Source: Paraphysomonas bandaiensis
Lineage: Eukaryota > Chrysophyceae
DNA: 64,000 bases
Reading direction: 5' to 3'
NCBI GenBank assembly: GCA_965644295.1
Contig: CBFFRP010000263.1
Location: 186,001 to 250,000 of the forward strand
Shown here piece after piece: positions 22,082 through 34,984 of the stretch. Numbering within the stretch: position 1 is the first letter of the stretch; every line of letters begins with the position of its first letter. Both the position numbers and the translations under genes were made by a program. The notes beneath the pieces are model-generated. The model did not search any database and had not been told where the DNA came from. It was given only the letters and a program-made list of their open reading frames with translations.

Positions 22082-23009
22082 TAGTGAAGTGCTAGTGTTG
22101 ACTAAGCTAAGTAACGTATAGATTATTAATAAAAACCTCAGCGTATTCTTTGTGTGTCGGCACCAAGAAAGCTCTAGCTAGATCTACACTATACTTGTAG
22201 AGCCTATATGAGATTACGAGAAACTCCGCGCATTCTAGGGGAGGGACGGGGGCGGCCAATGTCACACTAGACCTATACTGAGTCATGGATGGTCACGAGA
22301 ATCCCCGCGTAATCTTCGTTAGGTAGTAATGGGAAGATGGGAAGGTACACAGAGTCCTACTAGAATCTGCGAGAATTACTTATATAAAAGTCATGCATAG
22401 TTATGAGAAATCCCGCGTAATCTCAGCAAAGGTTAACACAGGTGGGGGAGACAACAGAATCTGCGCGTGATCTATGTGGTCAGCTAAGTTGGTACACGGG
22501 TGGGTGGGTAGTAGAATCAGTGCTATATCTCGGTGTTTTAGGTGGTGCACCAGCCAGCCTACACTATGGCCACGCCCTCGGAATGGGGCAGCGATATCTT
22601 ATCAACCACCCAATAGCCAATAGTGCAGCGATTATAGTCTAAGTGTATTGCGGGGGCTACACTTGCTCAGCCAGCGCTGTATTTCTGTTATACAATTTAG
22701 AAACTCACATGGCAGCTGTAACTGCATTTTGCTTCTAGTCATATACTTAATTAACTCTAGGAGTACCACGAATCATTGTACATCTACGATAAATGTACCG
22801 TTACACTGCTGATATTTAAAAAAATAATCGGCGATAAGTGACAGCCAGAGTCATGTACATCAATACTAAGGTTTATTACTTTTAAACCGTTAGTGACTAA
22901 CTCAGCCTTGATAGACACACTAGTAGGTATAATACTATTAAACTGAAGGCACATAAGACTATTTCAATCAAGATAAACTAAACGCTAACGAAATTTCAGG
23001 TTGGATCAA
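22082..23009. other. Intergenic region with degenerate short repeats
   Basis: No gene seen. Between about 22207 and 22480 a motif close to gagaaatcccgcgtaatct recurs with changes (22207 attacgagaaactccgcgca; 22289 cacgagaatccccgcgtaat; 22398 ttatgagaaatcccgcgtaa; 22459 atctgcgcgtgatct), spaced roughly 60-110 bp. This looks like the eroded remains of a tandem repeat. The rest is AT-rich DHX8 3' flank. Confidence 0.5.
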
Positions 23010-26000
23010 CTACCCACGACGTTTGCTCAGTCTCCAAGAGTCTGGGGGGTTGTATCGATCGAACAGAGGTTCAATCTTTTGTTGCTGCTTCGCCTTACTG
23101 GGCTTCGTCGGGTCGCCTTGTTTGTAGAAGTTGGGGGCAAGTTCTACCAGCCATTTTGGGTCAATGGAAAGCACGTTTCGCATGTACTCCTTTGTGGTCA
23201 GTACCAGCTCATGATATATTACCCATTCAGGGTTCTTGTTAAAGAGTGCTGAGGAGGGATGAATATAGACAGGTTGCGATTCCACCATAGTCTTGTATCC
23301 TTCCTGAGGATCTTTCTTTGCCGCGTTCGTAAAATATCCGGCCACGATACATTTCCGAACCTTATTGAAATTTTTTCCAGCAGAAACAATGTCCATACGG
23401 TAGCGGTCCAGAATGGTCACCAACTGTTTCCGCACGTCCTGTGCGCGTTTCATAGCCCTGGCCTGCAGGAAATTCTCATAGCACCTGGATTACATGTGAG
23501 CACGCGAAAAATCAGGACGACGTTAACTTACCATGGATTCGAGAACTTGGAGGCTTTCCATGCCTCATACACAGCAAGAAGTGTGAGGTGATCGCCTTCG
23601 GCCTGGTTGAACTTTGCCTTCTTCATGTCAGCTTGAGCAGCTTTTTCCTTCGGTCGGTAAAATGGGCTTTCAACTGAAAGCATTGCCACTACGGTGAGTA
23701 TCTCCTCGGAACACCCAATCTCGGCTGACATAATAAGCATCTTCGACAGTGAAGGCTCCAACGGGAACTCTGCCATTTTTCTTCCCAATCGAGTAAGTAA
23801 GCCTTCATCATCAAGTGCTCCCAGCGTAAAGAGTGACTCAAGTGCGCCAACCATGGTTTGCAATGGGGGGGGGTCCTACGAAACAATGTCAGATATCTCC
23901 CCAAATATAAAACTTCACGTACCATGAAATCAAATCCAAGCAGATCATTGATACCCATCGCCTTCAACTGCAAAACAACGTTGCCAAGGTTGGTCCGTTG
24001 TATTTCGGGTATGCTGCTTGGTAACATTTCATTGGCATAAGCCGCTTCTGTGTAGAGTCTGTAGCATTTACCTGGGCCAGTTCTACCAGCCCTACCCGCC
24101 CGCTGCCTCGCTGAAGCGGCAGATATCGGACACACCACCAGACTATCCATCCCCAACTTGGAGTTAAATGCCTTTTGCTTACAAAATCCCGGATCAACCA
24201 CGTAGTAGATTCCGTCGATAGTCAGTGACGCCTCAGCGATATTTGTCGCAATCACAACCTTGCGTGACCCAGGTGGTGCTGGTTCAAATATTCTGGACTG
24301 CATCTCAGAAGGAAGAGCTCCATATACTGGGAGAATTATGAGCTCCGGCGCTAAATCGCCTAAGGCTTTCATACGCCCATATAGTATTTCGGCGCAGGTA
24401 TCGATCTCCTCCTGACCGGTCAAAAATACTAGGATATCGCCCGCAGGCTCAGAAAGGTGAATTTGCATAACTGTAATAAGAGCCGCCTCAAGATAATCGG
24501 GCTCAGGTTCCTTGCAGTAGAGAATCTCAACAGGGAAAGTACGACCAGGGATAGTAAATATTGGACACTCATTAAAATACCGCGAGAACTTTTCGGCATC
24601 CAAGGTGGCTGATGTAACTATGAGCTTGAAATCCTCGCGGGTACGGAGAAGTTTCTTGAGTAGGCCGAACAAAACATCCGTATGTATAGTTCGTTCGTGT
24701 GCCTCATCTAGCATTATAGCAATGTACTTCGACAAAGTGTTGTCTGCTAAGTACTCACGCATGAGCATACCATCGGTCATGTACTTGATTAGTGTCGACG
24801 GAGAAGTGCAGTCCTCGAATCGTATAGTATACCCTACCTCCTGCCCAAGCTGACACCCAAATTCTTCCGCCACACGCTTAGACACGGACATGGCAGCAAC
24901 TCTCCTGGGTTGCGTACACCCTATCATACCCCGGGATGTGAGTCCCATCTCATGCATATATTGTGTCATCTGAGTGGTTTTTCCGCTCCCGGTTTCTCCA
25001 ATAACAACCAATACCTGGTTGTTGGAGATAGCGTTGCATAGCTCTTCCTTAAGGCGAGCTATAGGAAGGCTCTCACGCTGCTCCCTCAAAGGCTTGCTGT
25101 TTATAATACCATAAGAGAGACCTTTACCTTTGGTCTTAGCCTTCCACTCAGGCATCTCGAAGGACCCACCAACATTGATGCTCCGGAGTTCCTGAGCAAA
25201 GTGTCGCTCACCCTTATCTGGCATTGGATCTTCCCAGGGCTTGCTGAGATCCTTAGGAATTGAGTCAATAAGGTTATTAGCCTGTGCTTGCTTTAGTTCG
25301 CGGCGCTCTTTGGACAACTGTGACTGATGCAGGGCCGCCCGCTGCAGCGACCCATCTGGATTTTTAACAATTCGGACAGGCGACATCTCCCTGGTAACCC
25401 TCGTCTGTCCCCTAAGAAACGCTGGCTCCTCCTCATTGAGCTCTATTTCCACCTCTTCTTCTGTCTCGTGCTGCTGCATTAACCCGTGTCCCCCGTCGCG
25501 GTCGAAAGTAGGATACTCGGTAACCGGAAGGACACCGGAGTTGATTAGCTGTTGCGCCTCCCAGAGCTCCGGTGAAGCCAACCGCTTGGTTGCTCGCTTG
25601 CGGGTCTCAGGACCATCGTCATCCATCAAACGACGTACACGCTCACGCTCCTCCGCACTCAAGTGTTGTGCCGGTAGTTGAGGATTATGCGTATTGCTAG
25701 TGCTACTTGACCCCTTTTCAAGGCTGGCCGCTACAGTTGATCTCTGAGGGAATAGATCTTCACCGGTGTTTTGATCAACTTCTTTCATGGAAAGCGCTAG
25801 CTTAGAGCCAACCACAGAAATAACCTTAACACGGACTCGTTGTCCCCGCTTCACTACCTGGCGAGGATCTCGAACCATCCCCTGCTGGATCTGTGCTACA
25901 TGCACAAGACCCTCCTTGCGGTTAAACCCTTCGAGCTCAACAAAGCATCCGAAGTCCAGAGCATTCGTGACTTTACCCCAATAGATGCCATGCACTTCAG

Positions 26001-26663
26001 GCTCTGCAGGAAGTCGAGCAGGGCGTTTGGAAGGGGGCGACGCACTGCGCCTCCTACGCCGACCGCCATCACGACTGCGACTCCTACGTCGGCCATCATC
26101 TCGGCTGCGACTTCTTCGTCGGCGATCATCACGACTACGACTTCTGTCTCGCCTTCTACTGCTGTCTCTATCATCACTCCTATTTCGTTGGTTTCCCCTT
26201 TCCTTCTCTCTCTCTTTTTCTTCCCGCTTCTCTCGCAACTTCGAAGGGTCAGTCTCCTCGTGCATACCTTGAAGAGGTACTGCATCTGTGTTTCGGAGGG
26301 AAAGTCCAGGAAATAAAATGTCTTGTTGGCTGCGAGGCACTGTCACCGGCTGAACATCGCGTCCAGAAGGTTCATTTGGTTTAGTTATTTTACGTATTAT
26401 ACGATGCAAATTCTCAGCAAAAGATGCGGGAAAATCAGCTCCATTCTCAGAAAGAGCTGTTTGAAAGCTCTTGGGACTATCATGCTCCTCCGCTAAGTGG
26501 ATAATGAACTCTACACACAGTCAGTCATGTCACCTCAACATACTCATATATCACATATATTCATACCTGCAAGAGTCTTCTCACTAAAGCCTAAGTGATT
26601 ATCCAGCTCAGCGCATACTTTAGATATTAATCCAATCCTCTGCAGCTTATCTAGCTCCGCCAT
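23010..26663 (-). CDS. DHX8: DEAH-box pre-mRNA splicing helicase DHX8/PRP22
   Basis: Four exons, 26663-26567, 26510-23923, 23875-23532 and 23484-23010, give 1167 residues (human about 1220). The N-terminus has [23 protein letters not shown], diagnostic of DHX8; then come an RS/RD-rich low-complexity region with an Arg-Ser-Arg-Asp repeat and an S1 RNA-binding domain ([20 protein letters not shown], then GLVHVAQ). The helicase core has motif I GETGSGKT (about 535), II DEAHERT (about 630), III TSATLD, and [20 protein letters not shown]. The C-terminal HA2 and OB-fold regions end near [19 protein letters not shown]22 releases spliced mRNA from the spliceosome. Exon 3 starts in a run of nine C residues (GACCCCCCCCCATTG), where sequencing indels would be likely but the frame is intact. 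Confidence 0.97.
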
Positions 26664-27323
26664 GACCTAATGAGTTATATAGAAACACTGACACCCTATG
26701 GGTTGAGGGTATTTCTCGGTGCAGGGTCCACACTCTTCGTGAGGAAATTGAGACCTTGATGGAATTAACTATCACAGTATGTATATATATATGAGGAGAT
26801 GAGGAGTGGTGTGATGCTATTGATGGTGGTATACACAGTACTGCTGTACACATACAACCATATACACATACACTGTATTCCGCCATCTGCTGCTACTGCT
26901 GTACTTTCTGTATGCATCTCCGCTCTTGTTATACACTGTATTCTATTCCTTCGACGTGTTCGTCATGATTGAACTTCGACTTCTGCCTACTTCGCATCAC
27001 TGCATTATACTAGAGCTACACATGTACAGTACTCTGTAGGCTGCAGGTGTATGCATGATATCTGAGCTCACAACTGAAGCTGTGTAGATAACACCAACAC
27101 CACTACAATCACTTACATCTATATCTATAGCTAACATCCACCTATCATATATCCGGATATCCGTCCCATTCGCCTGCTGTCTTAACTGTTTGTGTCGATT
27201 GTTTCCTTCACATGTCTGTGATTGAATTGATTAAAGCATAGCAAACACCGCGTAGCATCAGTCTCATTACACACACATCTAATCTTGTCATTTACATATT
27301 TTTAAAAAGGATTTTCAAGTAGA
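26664..27323. promoter_or_regulatory. Divergent intergenic region, DHX8 / PEX3
   Basis: 660 bp between head-to-head starts. Simple-sequence patches (gtatgtatatatatatgagg at 26777-26796, acacatac near 26865) and a tttttaaaaagg just before the PEX3 start. No gene evident. Confidence 0.4.
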
Positions 27324-28596
27324 ATGAATAGTTTCAGCGGTATAGTGGAGGATGTGAAACAGTTTTGTTGGAAGCATAGAGCTAAGATTGGTGTGGGTGC
27401 AGTGTGTATTGCAGGGGGGGCGGCTGTATACTATTATTACACTCATAAAGAGACATTAACAGACAATTCAGAAGAAGAACAAGAGAGAAGTAAAGACGCT
27501 GAAGGTGCGAAGATTGATGCGGAGGGCACTAGAATGCTTGTAGCGGTCAATGAGCTGTACGGGTTCGCTATTATATATTTCACACCGACCATAAGAGGCC
27601 GAGTTAAAGAGGTCATCGATGTATCGGAAACCATTCGCCGGTTAAAAGAGCTCAAGAGTGATCACTCTGAAGAGAGTCGGGACGAAAAGGTTACATTGTG
27701 GGATGACATTAAGCTCTCGGCGTTCAGCTCTCTTTTGACGACGGTGTACTCTTTGAGTACGGCGTCTGTGTTACTACGGGTGCAAATGCATATCCTTGTT
27801 CGCGATGCGGCTCGTGTAGGAGAGAGTGACCAACCAGAGGAAGATATTTTTAAGGCTCTCTTGGAGGGCACGTATGAAACTTTTTTTGGGCCAGGGATGG
27901 AGAGATTGGCAAATCTGGCCAAGACTGCAGTGGAATCTACTGTAAGTGAGTGGAGTGTGGAGAGCAAGCTAAGTGTGGATTTTGAGGAAGTATGTGATGC
28001 GTTGAGAGCCATGCGGGGTAGATTGGAAGAAGATCAACAGAATATAGTCAACATTCTTCTCTTACGTAAGTACTGTGTGTTTCTCACTTATCCATTGTAT
28101 AACATATTATTGGTATATATTATTGTTAGCGCGTATAGACGTCAACGGTGATATTCCTGAGGCTGCTGAGAGTACCGGGAATATTGTTGACCAGAACTGT
28201 TCACCAGCAGAAACAGACATTGTGAATACATTATTCTCGCAGACCTGGCAAGTGGTTCAGTCCGTTGCCTTCAGGTCAGCCTTGGCGGAATCCTTTGACT
28301 TAGCTTTCGGAATCGTTCTAGACCACCTGAGAGATACTGCATTCTGTGCTGCAGACTCTCCCAGTGCTCTTCGTACTCTCCCTCTAGCTAGTCTGCTCCC
28401 CAAGATTAAGACTGTCACCGCGCGCCTAATTCCTGAACGTATTGAGCACAACCCCGCAGCTGTAGAGGCTATAAAGTCAATTACTGCCGGAACTCGAGTT
28501 GGGGAACTGTGCCATCGTGTGTACTACTCACCCGAGGCTGTCTGTACGCTTACCCCATCACCATCATACTCACATTCGCAACCTGGTGATGCATGA
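27324..28596 (+). CDS. PEX3: Peroxisomal biogenesis factor 3 (peroxin-3)
   Basis: Exons 27324-28065 and 28130-28596 join in phase 1 to give 402 residues (human 373). The N-terminus has a basic stretch followed by a single membrane segment (IGVGAVCIAGGAAVYYYY, about 22-39), as expected for the peroxisomal anchor that docks PEX19. The family's best conserved block is present: VTLWDDIKLSAFSS, then TVYSLSTASVLLRVQMHIL, matching the LEIWEDLK and LLRVQLNII region of animal PEX3. After it come EDIFKALLEGTYETFFGPGMERL, RLANLAK, and in exon 2 LASLLPKIKTVTARLIP, like the LAKIIPIVNGQI block. The last 25 residues are Ser/Pro/His-rich and family-unlike. Confidence 0.88.
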
Positions 28597-30171
28597 CTTC
28601 GGTATCGATGACAGTTTTTTGTTTTGCGATCTGGAGAATGTGTGCGCTGTACACTGGTGCAAGGGATACATGTCATTACAGAACATTCTATTCGTTGTCG
28701 ATTGACTGTGGATAGTTTTGTAATAATTTTTTGTTTATTTAAGACAGATACATGATTGTATCTTATATTCCAGTGCTTCTTTCTACTGTCCAGTCTTTTT
28801 TTTTAGGGGCGTACATATTCCCTGTACTTATTAGAGTAGCATAGTATCAACTAAAATAAAACAATGATGATGTAGTGTCTTAGTGATTAGACATACGCAT
28901 TGGTGCTGGTTGTAGATAAAGATCATTCTTTAAATCCGATGTATCATATTTTATTATTTTAGTAATTGCTCTCTGTTGAATGTTGAGTTCTGCAGTATGA
29001 TGCGATATATAGATTGTGCGATTGTGCAATAGAATAGGAATTAACTTATTACTCATACGTGTATCGGGTGAATATAGTTACAAAGAAAGTAAATTCAGTA
29101 CCTGATGTGTGACTATATAATATATTAGCATATATTAGAAGCGGCTGGTGATCATCAGATAAACAGCAGATGTTCACCAGATGTTACATGAATATGTTGT
29201 GAAGTATTAATATTAATAATTATATAATTATTTCCTAGAAGTACATTGTGTGAAACAAGCAAGAAGGTTAAGGTTTACGTGTAGAGCAAGGTTAAATTCA
29301 GTGTACTGTCCCGCTCAACAAAGTCGGACTCGCATCTTTTCTTGGTGTTCTGGCTGGGGAATAAGTACCGAAGATATTTCTCCAGGAAACTATCGTGAGC
29401 CGCATACATAGTCAGGAGATATTATTCTGCCCACTCAGTATAGCCAAAGCTTGTGTGTCTTTTGGCCCTGACGAATAAACAATAAACTGGCATCCGGGGT
29501 AGTGGACTGCCTGCTAAAGTCAATCATCAGGGCCGTTCACCTTAAAAGCCTTAAGGACTCTAAAGTCAGCTGCATGCTCACTGTTTTATCTTTGAGTGAT
29601 AGAGCGAAGCTGTTGCACCTTGGTGCCTGCGGTAAAAAGTAGGATATCAGAAAAAATATAGGACTGACCCTTAAACCTTAAACGCCTATATAGCTAATAA
29701 TATGGCATTCACTACAACTTTATTGTATACTTTATACTTCATGCTCAAAGCTTTTGACCTTAACGACTATATGAATTACTTAGTGCTCAAGAAATGGAGT
29801 ACGTATTAAAAAAACAAAGTCCATAATTATTACGTTTCCTAAATAGTGTCATAGAGTGGAATCTATGAAATATATGGCATTTTACTGTAATGAATACTCT
29901 ACACGTACAGCACTGAGAATGGCGACCAATTGCAATACTTGGCTCTTGCACAGTAGATTTCAGTACATTCCCGATTTAACTACTATGATCTGTGCATAAT
30001 AACAAGTGTAATGAAAAACCTAAACTATCTACTACTGTACGAAACTATATGCAATATTTGGGCTTGTAAATCAAGTCGTTCAGTCAGCACATAAGTAGCC
30101 TGACTAAAAATGATACTTCAGTACCGGTTCACGAGTTGCACTCCAAAACTTGACTTCCATCGCGTGGAGTA
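28597..30171. other. Intergenic region between convergent PEX3 and Kelch gene
   Basis: 1.6 kb without a supportable gene. 29290-29720 is a copy of a dispersed repeat shared with 48490-48960. The remainder is AT-rich, with a T-run at 28797-28804. Confidence 0.55.
29290..29720 (+). repeat. Dispersed repeat family 2, copy 1
   Basis: It aligns by eye with 48490-48960 in order: ctgggg(a/g)ata.gta.cg.agat, ttctcc.g.aaact, gggc.gttca.ctta, ctgctt/catgctcactg, gttgcaccttggt, cttgcggt, tagtaggatatca and gctaataata. The whole spans about 400 bp with numerous substitutions. Long copies with no coding potential suggest an old non-autonomous mobile element. Confidence 0.7.
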
Positions 30172-32600
30172 TTAAGCAACCTTTTCTTCTCCGTCGTCGT
30201 CAGCTTCTCTTGCAGGACATCGCTGCCGTAGGATCAGCGAATACTCAATCTGGTTCACAGTTGCCACACCGCAACCACATACCTATACACATTACATACC
30301 GATCAAAATATAGTAGAAAAATATATAAGCAACGGTGGTGTTACACAAACGCGGCAACTGCTACACTATCATTCAGAGGCGTACATTGGTAGGAAGTGGA
30401 GGGTCTGCATATTCCCAATACAACGAGCCATCTGTAGGATCGTGGCGCAAAACCTCGACAGTATTTAACGATACAGAACCATTTACTCCACCTATAAATG
30501 AAATAAGGCCATGCAAAGCAAAAGAGGGTTTGCAGTTAAGCACTCTAATGATGCCACAGTAATAACGCCATAACCCCACAAGTACAAATTAGTGAAAGAC
30601 ACAAAACTCTGTCGTTACAGTTGGTTACCCACCAATAACATAAAGGTCATCGTGAAATACTGTTGCTGAACAAAACATTCGTGGAGAATTGAGAGACCCA
30701 ATGTAACACCTAAGATATAACGTCAATAACAATAAAATCCGCATCAAATAGACGACTTTACCACTCATTGGTTTCTGGGTCATATTGCTCCACAGAGTTA
30801 AGATCATGGGTGCCACTGTTGCCACCTATGGCGTACACTTTGTTGCCATAGGCACACAATCCAAATGACCTCCTAGGCGTACCCATAGGCGCAAGAGGAA
30901 CCCACGTCTACACACAACGTAAAGTTGTAAGAAATGTAAGTGAATGTATTAAAACATGGTTTTATCTTCATGGGTTCTATAGAAGCATTTCGTACAAAAC
31001 ACCGTAATTGCAAAAAGTACAACTTGAATTCCAACTACACCTATATAAACATACTCTAACCTGTCGATCTTTTGAATAGCACTCAGTCGAAGTAACAGTT
31101 TCTGCACCAGTAGTAATCCCACCACATACAAAAATAGCGTCAGCACCTCCTACGCTCATAACAGTTGCTCCACAAGCACTTCGGCTCTCCTGTCGTAATT
31201 CTTTGTTAATATATTGCAATACACCACTATATACATCACTTTCAAACAACCACTATATATACCTGCAGTGGTGCACAATCCATCCACTCGCCAGATAAGG
31301 GGTCATACTTCTCCACACTGACCAGGGCCTGTGGACCACACACTCCGCCGATAACGTATATACATCCGTCATATACGACACTTTCACAGGAACATCGCCT
31401 CTGTCGTAAAGGAGCAAGAGACGTCCATGGACAATTACGAACACTCAGGTCGCGAAGGTCCAATACGTCTACACAGCTGCGGGCGCGATTGCCATCATAG
31501 CCACCGAGTAGATATATCTTCGATTGAATACACACAGCTGCGGCGACAGATCGAGGGTGCGAAAACGGAGGCAGAGTAATCCACACAGATAACACTGGGT
31601 CTAGCATATACACAGTATTATACGGGTTGTGATCATCATGGCCGTTGTCTCCACCCAATACCACGATAGAGGAGTACACCGCATCCTTTCGGGCAACCGA
31701 TTCAAGGGTCTTTACACGGGAAGATTCGGGCAGAGCATGCCAGCGATACGCATCCAAAAGAACCCGTTGATATTCTGATGCCTCCGCTGCGCTTCCCGTA
31801 CTGCTTGTTTCAGGACACAGATATGGACACGAGTGAATATGAACTGCAATATCTCTGGCAGACATTAACTCCATTCTTACAGCTGGCAGCAGAGTCGGCA
31901 TATACTTTTTTCTCTCCGCAGGATTTACATCGATCCACTTAACAACCGCTTGAAAGACAGTACACTCACTACGCACAGAAAGTTTATCATTAAAGATATA
32001 TTCCATTAGTCGTTGTGGTGATAGTTCAAGAAATTTTTTGGAGGAAATAATGTGTTCGAAGTTGCGGCAGATGTAAGTGCGAACAACCTCGCATAACTCA
32101 TGGCAGCTGTACAAGTCAGCGACGTAATGCATATGTAAGCAGGAATCAACAGTCAATATTGACGCTAAGAATGCACAACATTTCTCTTTCAAGCTATCAA
32201 GAAATAGCTGGTTAGCAGAATCAAGAATAGCAAACACATTGTCTTGAGTGATGTCGATATTTTCCCCGTATATATGATCTGTTACAATTCGAAGGCAATC
32301 CTCATCATCCAATGGAAGCACTAGAACACTTTCAGCTACGCTTTCTTTCATTGCTGAGGTCAGGCAAGCTCTGAAATACTCAGAGCTTGCAGCTAAAACA
32401 CATCGATGGGCTCGGACTGACTCACTTCCACACTTGAGAGTGATATCTGTGAGTTTATCCGACATGCGCAGAGTTCTCAACTCACTGTATATGTCACACT
32501 TGCTGTCTTCTCCAGGCTTACTTGCCGATGGAAAGAACTTGTTGTGATCAGTGCGTCTTCGTTTAGGAGATGGCTCTATAGTAGTATCCATACTGTTCAT
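30172..32600 (-). CDS. Kelch-like BTB-BACK-Kelch protein (CUL3 adaptor type)
   Basis: Six exons, 32600-31263, 31189-31061, 30907-30762, 30709-30633, 30491-30385 and 30282-30172, give 635 residues. After a basic KRRRTD segment the BTB domain (about 48-155) contains DITLKCGSESVRAHRCVLAA and SSEYFRACLTSAM. The BACK domain follows (LHMHYVADLYSCHELCE, FLELSPQRLMEYI). The C-terminus has six Kelch repeats with diglycine-tyrosine hallmarks: VVLGGDNG, IYLLGGYDGNRA, IYVIGGVCGP, FVCGGIT, VYAIGGNSGTHD and LYVIGGVNGS. Such proteins bring substrates to CUL3 ubiquitin ligases; the substrate is unknown. Exons 5 and 6 matter: stopping at the in-frame TAG after exon 5 would cut off the last blade strand (CGCGVATV). 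The ortholog among KLHL paralogs cannot be fixed by eye. Confidence 0.88.
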
Positions 32601-33280
32601 ACAAACACCTCTCAGTATACACACACGGGGTCACTATACAGCATGCAGTGATCAGAGGAGATACACAGAGCTCACAGGCATGTATAAGTATATTGTAGTC
32701 GCTGGATTGCTTTTATCTATGTCTGTATCTGGTTAACCAGAGGAACATGAACGAATTCCATAGAAGAAATAGCTACTACGAGGAAGATAGTGTAGCACTC
32801 CCACCTACAGCAGCATAGTGTACATAGCACTGGTATTTTTGTCCACTGCTACTAGTCGTACATGTATATGTACTGCACTGTACCAGTGTATGTCTATTGC
32901 ATTTTTCATGCCCTTGCTGTACTTTTTACTCATTTTTGAGGGAAAGTGTCAGTTGAGTGAAATTTTCGTGGTTATGAGGCCCATCTTACAACACACTGAC
33001 GGTTTGGAATACACACCCTACAGCATAGAAAATACAGTTCACGATATCTCTAATTTTCGTAGATTTTACTTAATATAATCCAAAATTCAGGAGGATTTAT
33101 AAGAAATAAGAGATTTCACATAAATATACGAGATATATTAATTTGCACCGGAAATATCTAGAATTGACTACAATTCACTGGTCCGGTTCGGGTTGCTTTC
33201 AAAGCACTGCTCCAGTTTCATAAGGATAAATATATGAATAAGTCACTTAATGATACTACCACCCGTTATTAATTGAAAAT
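32601..33280. promoter_or_regulatory. Divergent intergenic region, Kelch gene / Hv1-like gene
   Basis: 680 bp between head-to-head starts, no convincing coding sequence. Alternating gtacat/acatgta stretches at 32857-32880 and AT-rich DNA before the + gene. Confidence 0.4.
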
Positions 33281-34539
33281 ATGTTAAGCTTTGATGAGTT
33301 CCATGCTATTAATGAGCGAAAGCGGTCCCAAAAGTCAGAGAAGGCCCGTACAGATGATGATTCTTCGTCAGATCAGGTCAGCTCTAAAGCCCCACCTGAT
33401 TCAAGCAATAATTCAGCCTCCTCGACAACCAAATCATCGTTTGGGCTTGGTGATTTCTTAGAGATGCATGAAACGCAGACTGTACTACTCGTTTTATTGG
33501 TTATGGACACGTTTGCTGCTTTTACAGAGGTAGCAGCTATCGAAACAGTGAAACACATTCAGAGTAACACAATGGAATTATTTTTCAAATTGCTGGAGTC
33601 ATTTACTTCTTTTACTGTTTTCTTTTTTGCCCTTGAAATTTTTGCTCTATTTCTAGCATTCCGACTCAGGTTCATTATTCACCTGGGATATCTTTTGGAC
33701 TGTGCTATTATTGGAGTGCAGCTCTACTGTGCTGTGCAAGGTTATGGGCTGGAATGTAGAATCCTTAATATGTTTCGATTTTGGCGACTTGCGCGTTTGT
33801 TTCAGTCTATGGTGAATGTAGAGAAGGAAGCGCACAGAGATACGCAGGCGCTAGTTGAAGGGCTCCGAACAAGGAAGAAGGCACTGGAGGATAGACTGAA
33901 AGCTGCTCAGGAAGACCTCAAGAAAGAACAGGTAGCATTTTTTGCAGTGTAAATGATATATTTAGGTTCCAAGTTGGTTGGTTATATGCTTAAGTTCGTA
34001 GATGACGGTTTGCATATGGCTGGATCTTAGTACATTGTTTTTGTTTGTGTATAGGAGGCACGCGTATCTGTGGAAGATATGCTCCAGGGCTATAAGGAAG
34101 AGGTAGACACTCTCAATGAAGCACTTAAGATAGCTGCTATGGATATTGCAGAAGTTGCAGAAGCCGAGGATGAGTTCTTTATGAGTGATGATGAGGGTGC
34201 GTGTGTATGAATATATTGTTGTCAGCCATATGCATCAGGGTGACATTATATACTGTACGATACTGGTAGCATGAATCAACATTTGTGCACTCTACATGTA
34301 TGAGATACTAAAACTATTCTACAGATGATGACGACCTGCAGAGTGCATCGGCTGGCCTTGATACCCAGTCAGTTTCTGTGGGTAGTGAGAGTTTTGCGAG
34401 CACAGGTGGTCAGCGTCGGAAAGAAGAGCTTTATCGCGAAGTGTTGAAGGACTCCGCTGCAACCGGACAGGCCGCTGTCAGTGCACCTAGTTCGAAAACA
34501 TTTGTGGTTAAAGAGGATGGAACCTTCGAGAAAAAATAG
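33281..34539 (+). CDS. Hv1/TMEM266-like voltage-sensor protein with coiled-coil tail
   Basis: Exons 33281-33931, 34055-34196 and 34325-34539 give 335 residues. A Ser/Asp-rich N-terminus precedes four membrane segments and no pore domain. S1 holds VLLVMDTFAAF with Asp76 at the Hv1 selectivity position (human D112). S2 has FALEIFALFLAFRLRF (Glu119). S3 has YLLDCAIIG (Asp140). S4 is FRFWRLARLFQS with Arg166/169/172, matching the RxWRxxR proton-channel signature. The position after the third Arg triplet that is Asn214 in human is Gln175. A heptad-rich coiled coil follows (RKKALEDRLKAAQEDLKKEQ), as in dimeric Hv1, but continues far longer into an acidic (EDEFFMSDDEG, DDDD) and Ser-rich tail. Either a voltage-gated proton channel or a non-conducting TMEM266-type sensor. 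Confidence 0.82.
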
Positions 34540-34974
34540 GGCAAATATTTAGCTGAATGTGTATTTTATTAGTTTGTATTCGACTTGAGTGGATGTGTGA
34601 AATATATTGATGTAGTAGTGGCGTACAATAGTAACGAAACGAAGATCATTCCTTCTCAGATAATGTCGACCGTTTGGATTATGTTATTGTAAGTATCTCA
34701 TCACTCTACACGTCAGTGCAGGGGAAGTTCTTTCAGGGGAAGAATCTTGAAAGCTCTTGCTCTGAACATTTGACGGTTTAGTGTGCTACAGGTTAAGTTA
34801 AGTTTACACTTTCTAGTTTCTAGGTAGCTATGCACTAGCAGTTTATCATGGGATGGAATACAACTGGTTTGGTCGTGGCGATAGTATCATGAGTCATAAG
34901 CAGGTCTGCGAAAAGTGATGTACTCCTTATATTGGTAATTTCATATAGAAAAGATAATAATAAATTTGACGGTG
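34540..34974. other. 3' flank of the Hv1-like gene
   Basis: About 435 bp, no gene seen. It ends at the target duplication of the inverted-repeat element. Confidence 0.5.
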
Positions 34975-34984
34975 AATAACTTTT
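34975..34984. repeat. Left 10-bp target-site duplication
   Basis: AATAACTTTT, repeated without change at 38384-38393 on the other side of the inverted-repeat element. Confidence 0.88.

Noticed and set aside
22442-22642. 66-codon + frame starting MGETTESARD
   Set aside because: Short, no splice context or recognisable features, overlaps degenerate repeats.
25840-26316. 158-codon + strand frame
   Set aside because: Antisense shadow of the Arg/Ser-rich region of DHX8; low-complexity codons are open on both strands.
30373-30490. Ending the Kelch gene at the TAG after exon 5
   Set aside because: A GT donor before the stop and a downstream exon restore the missing Kelch strand CGCGVATV in frame, so the stop is intronic.
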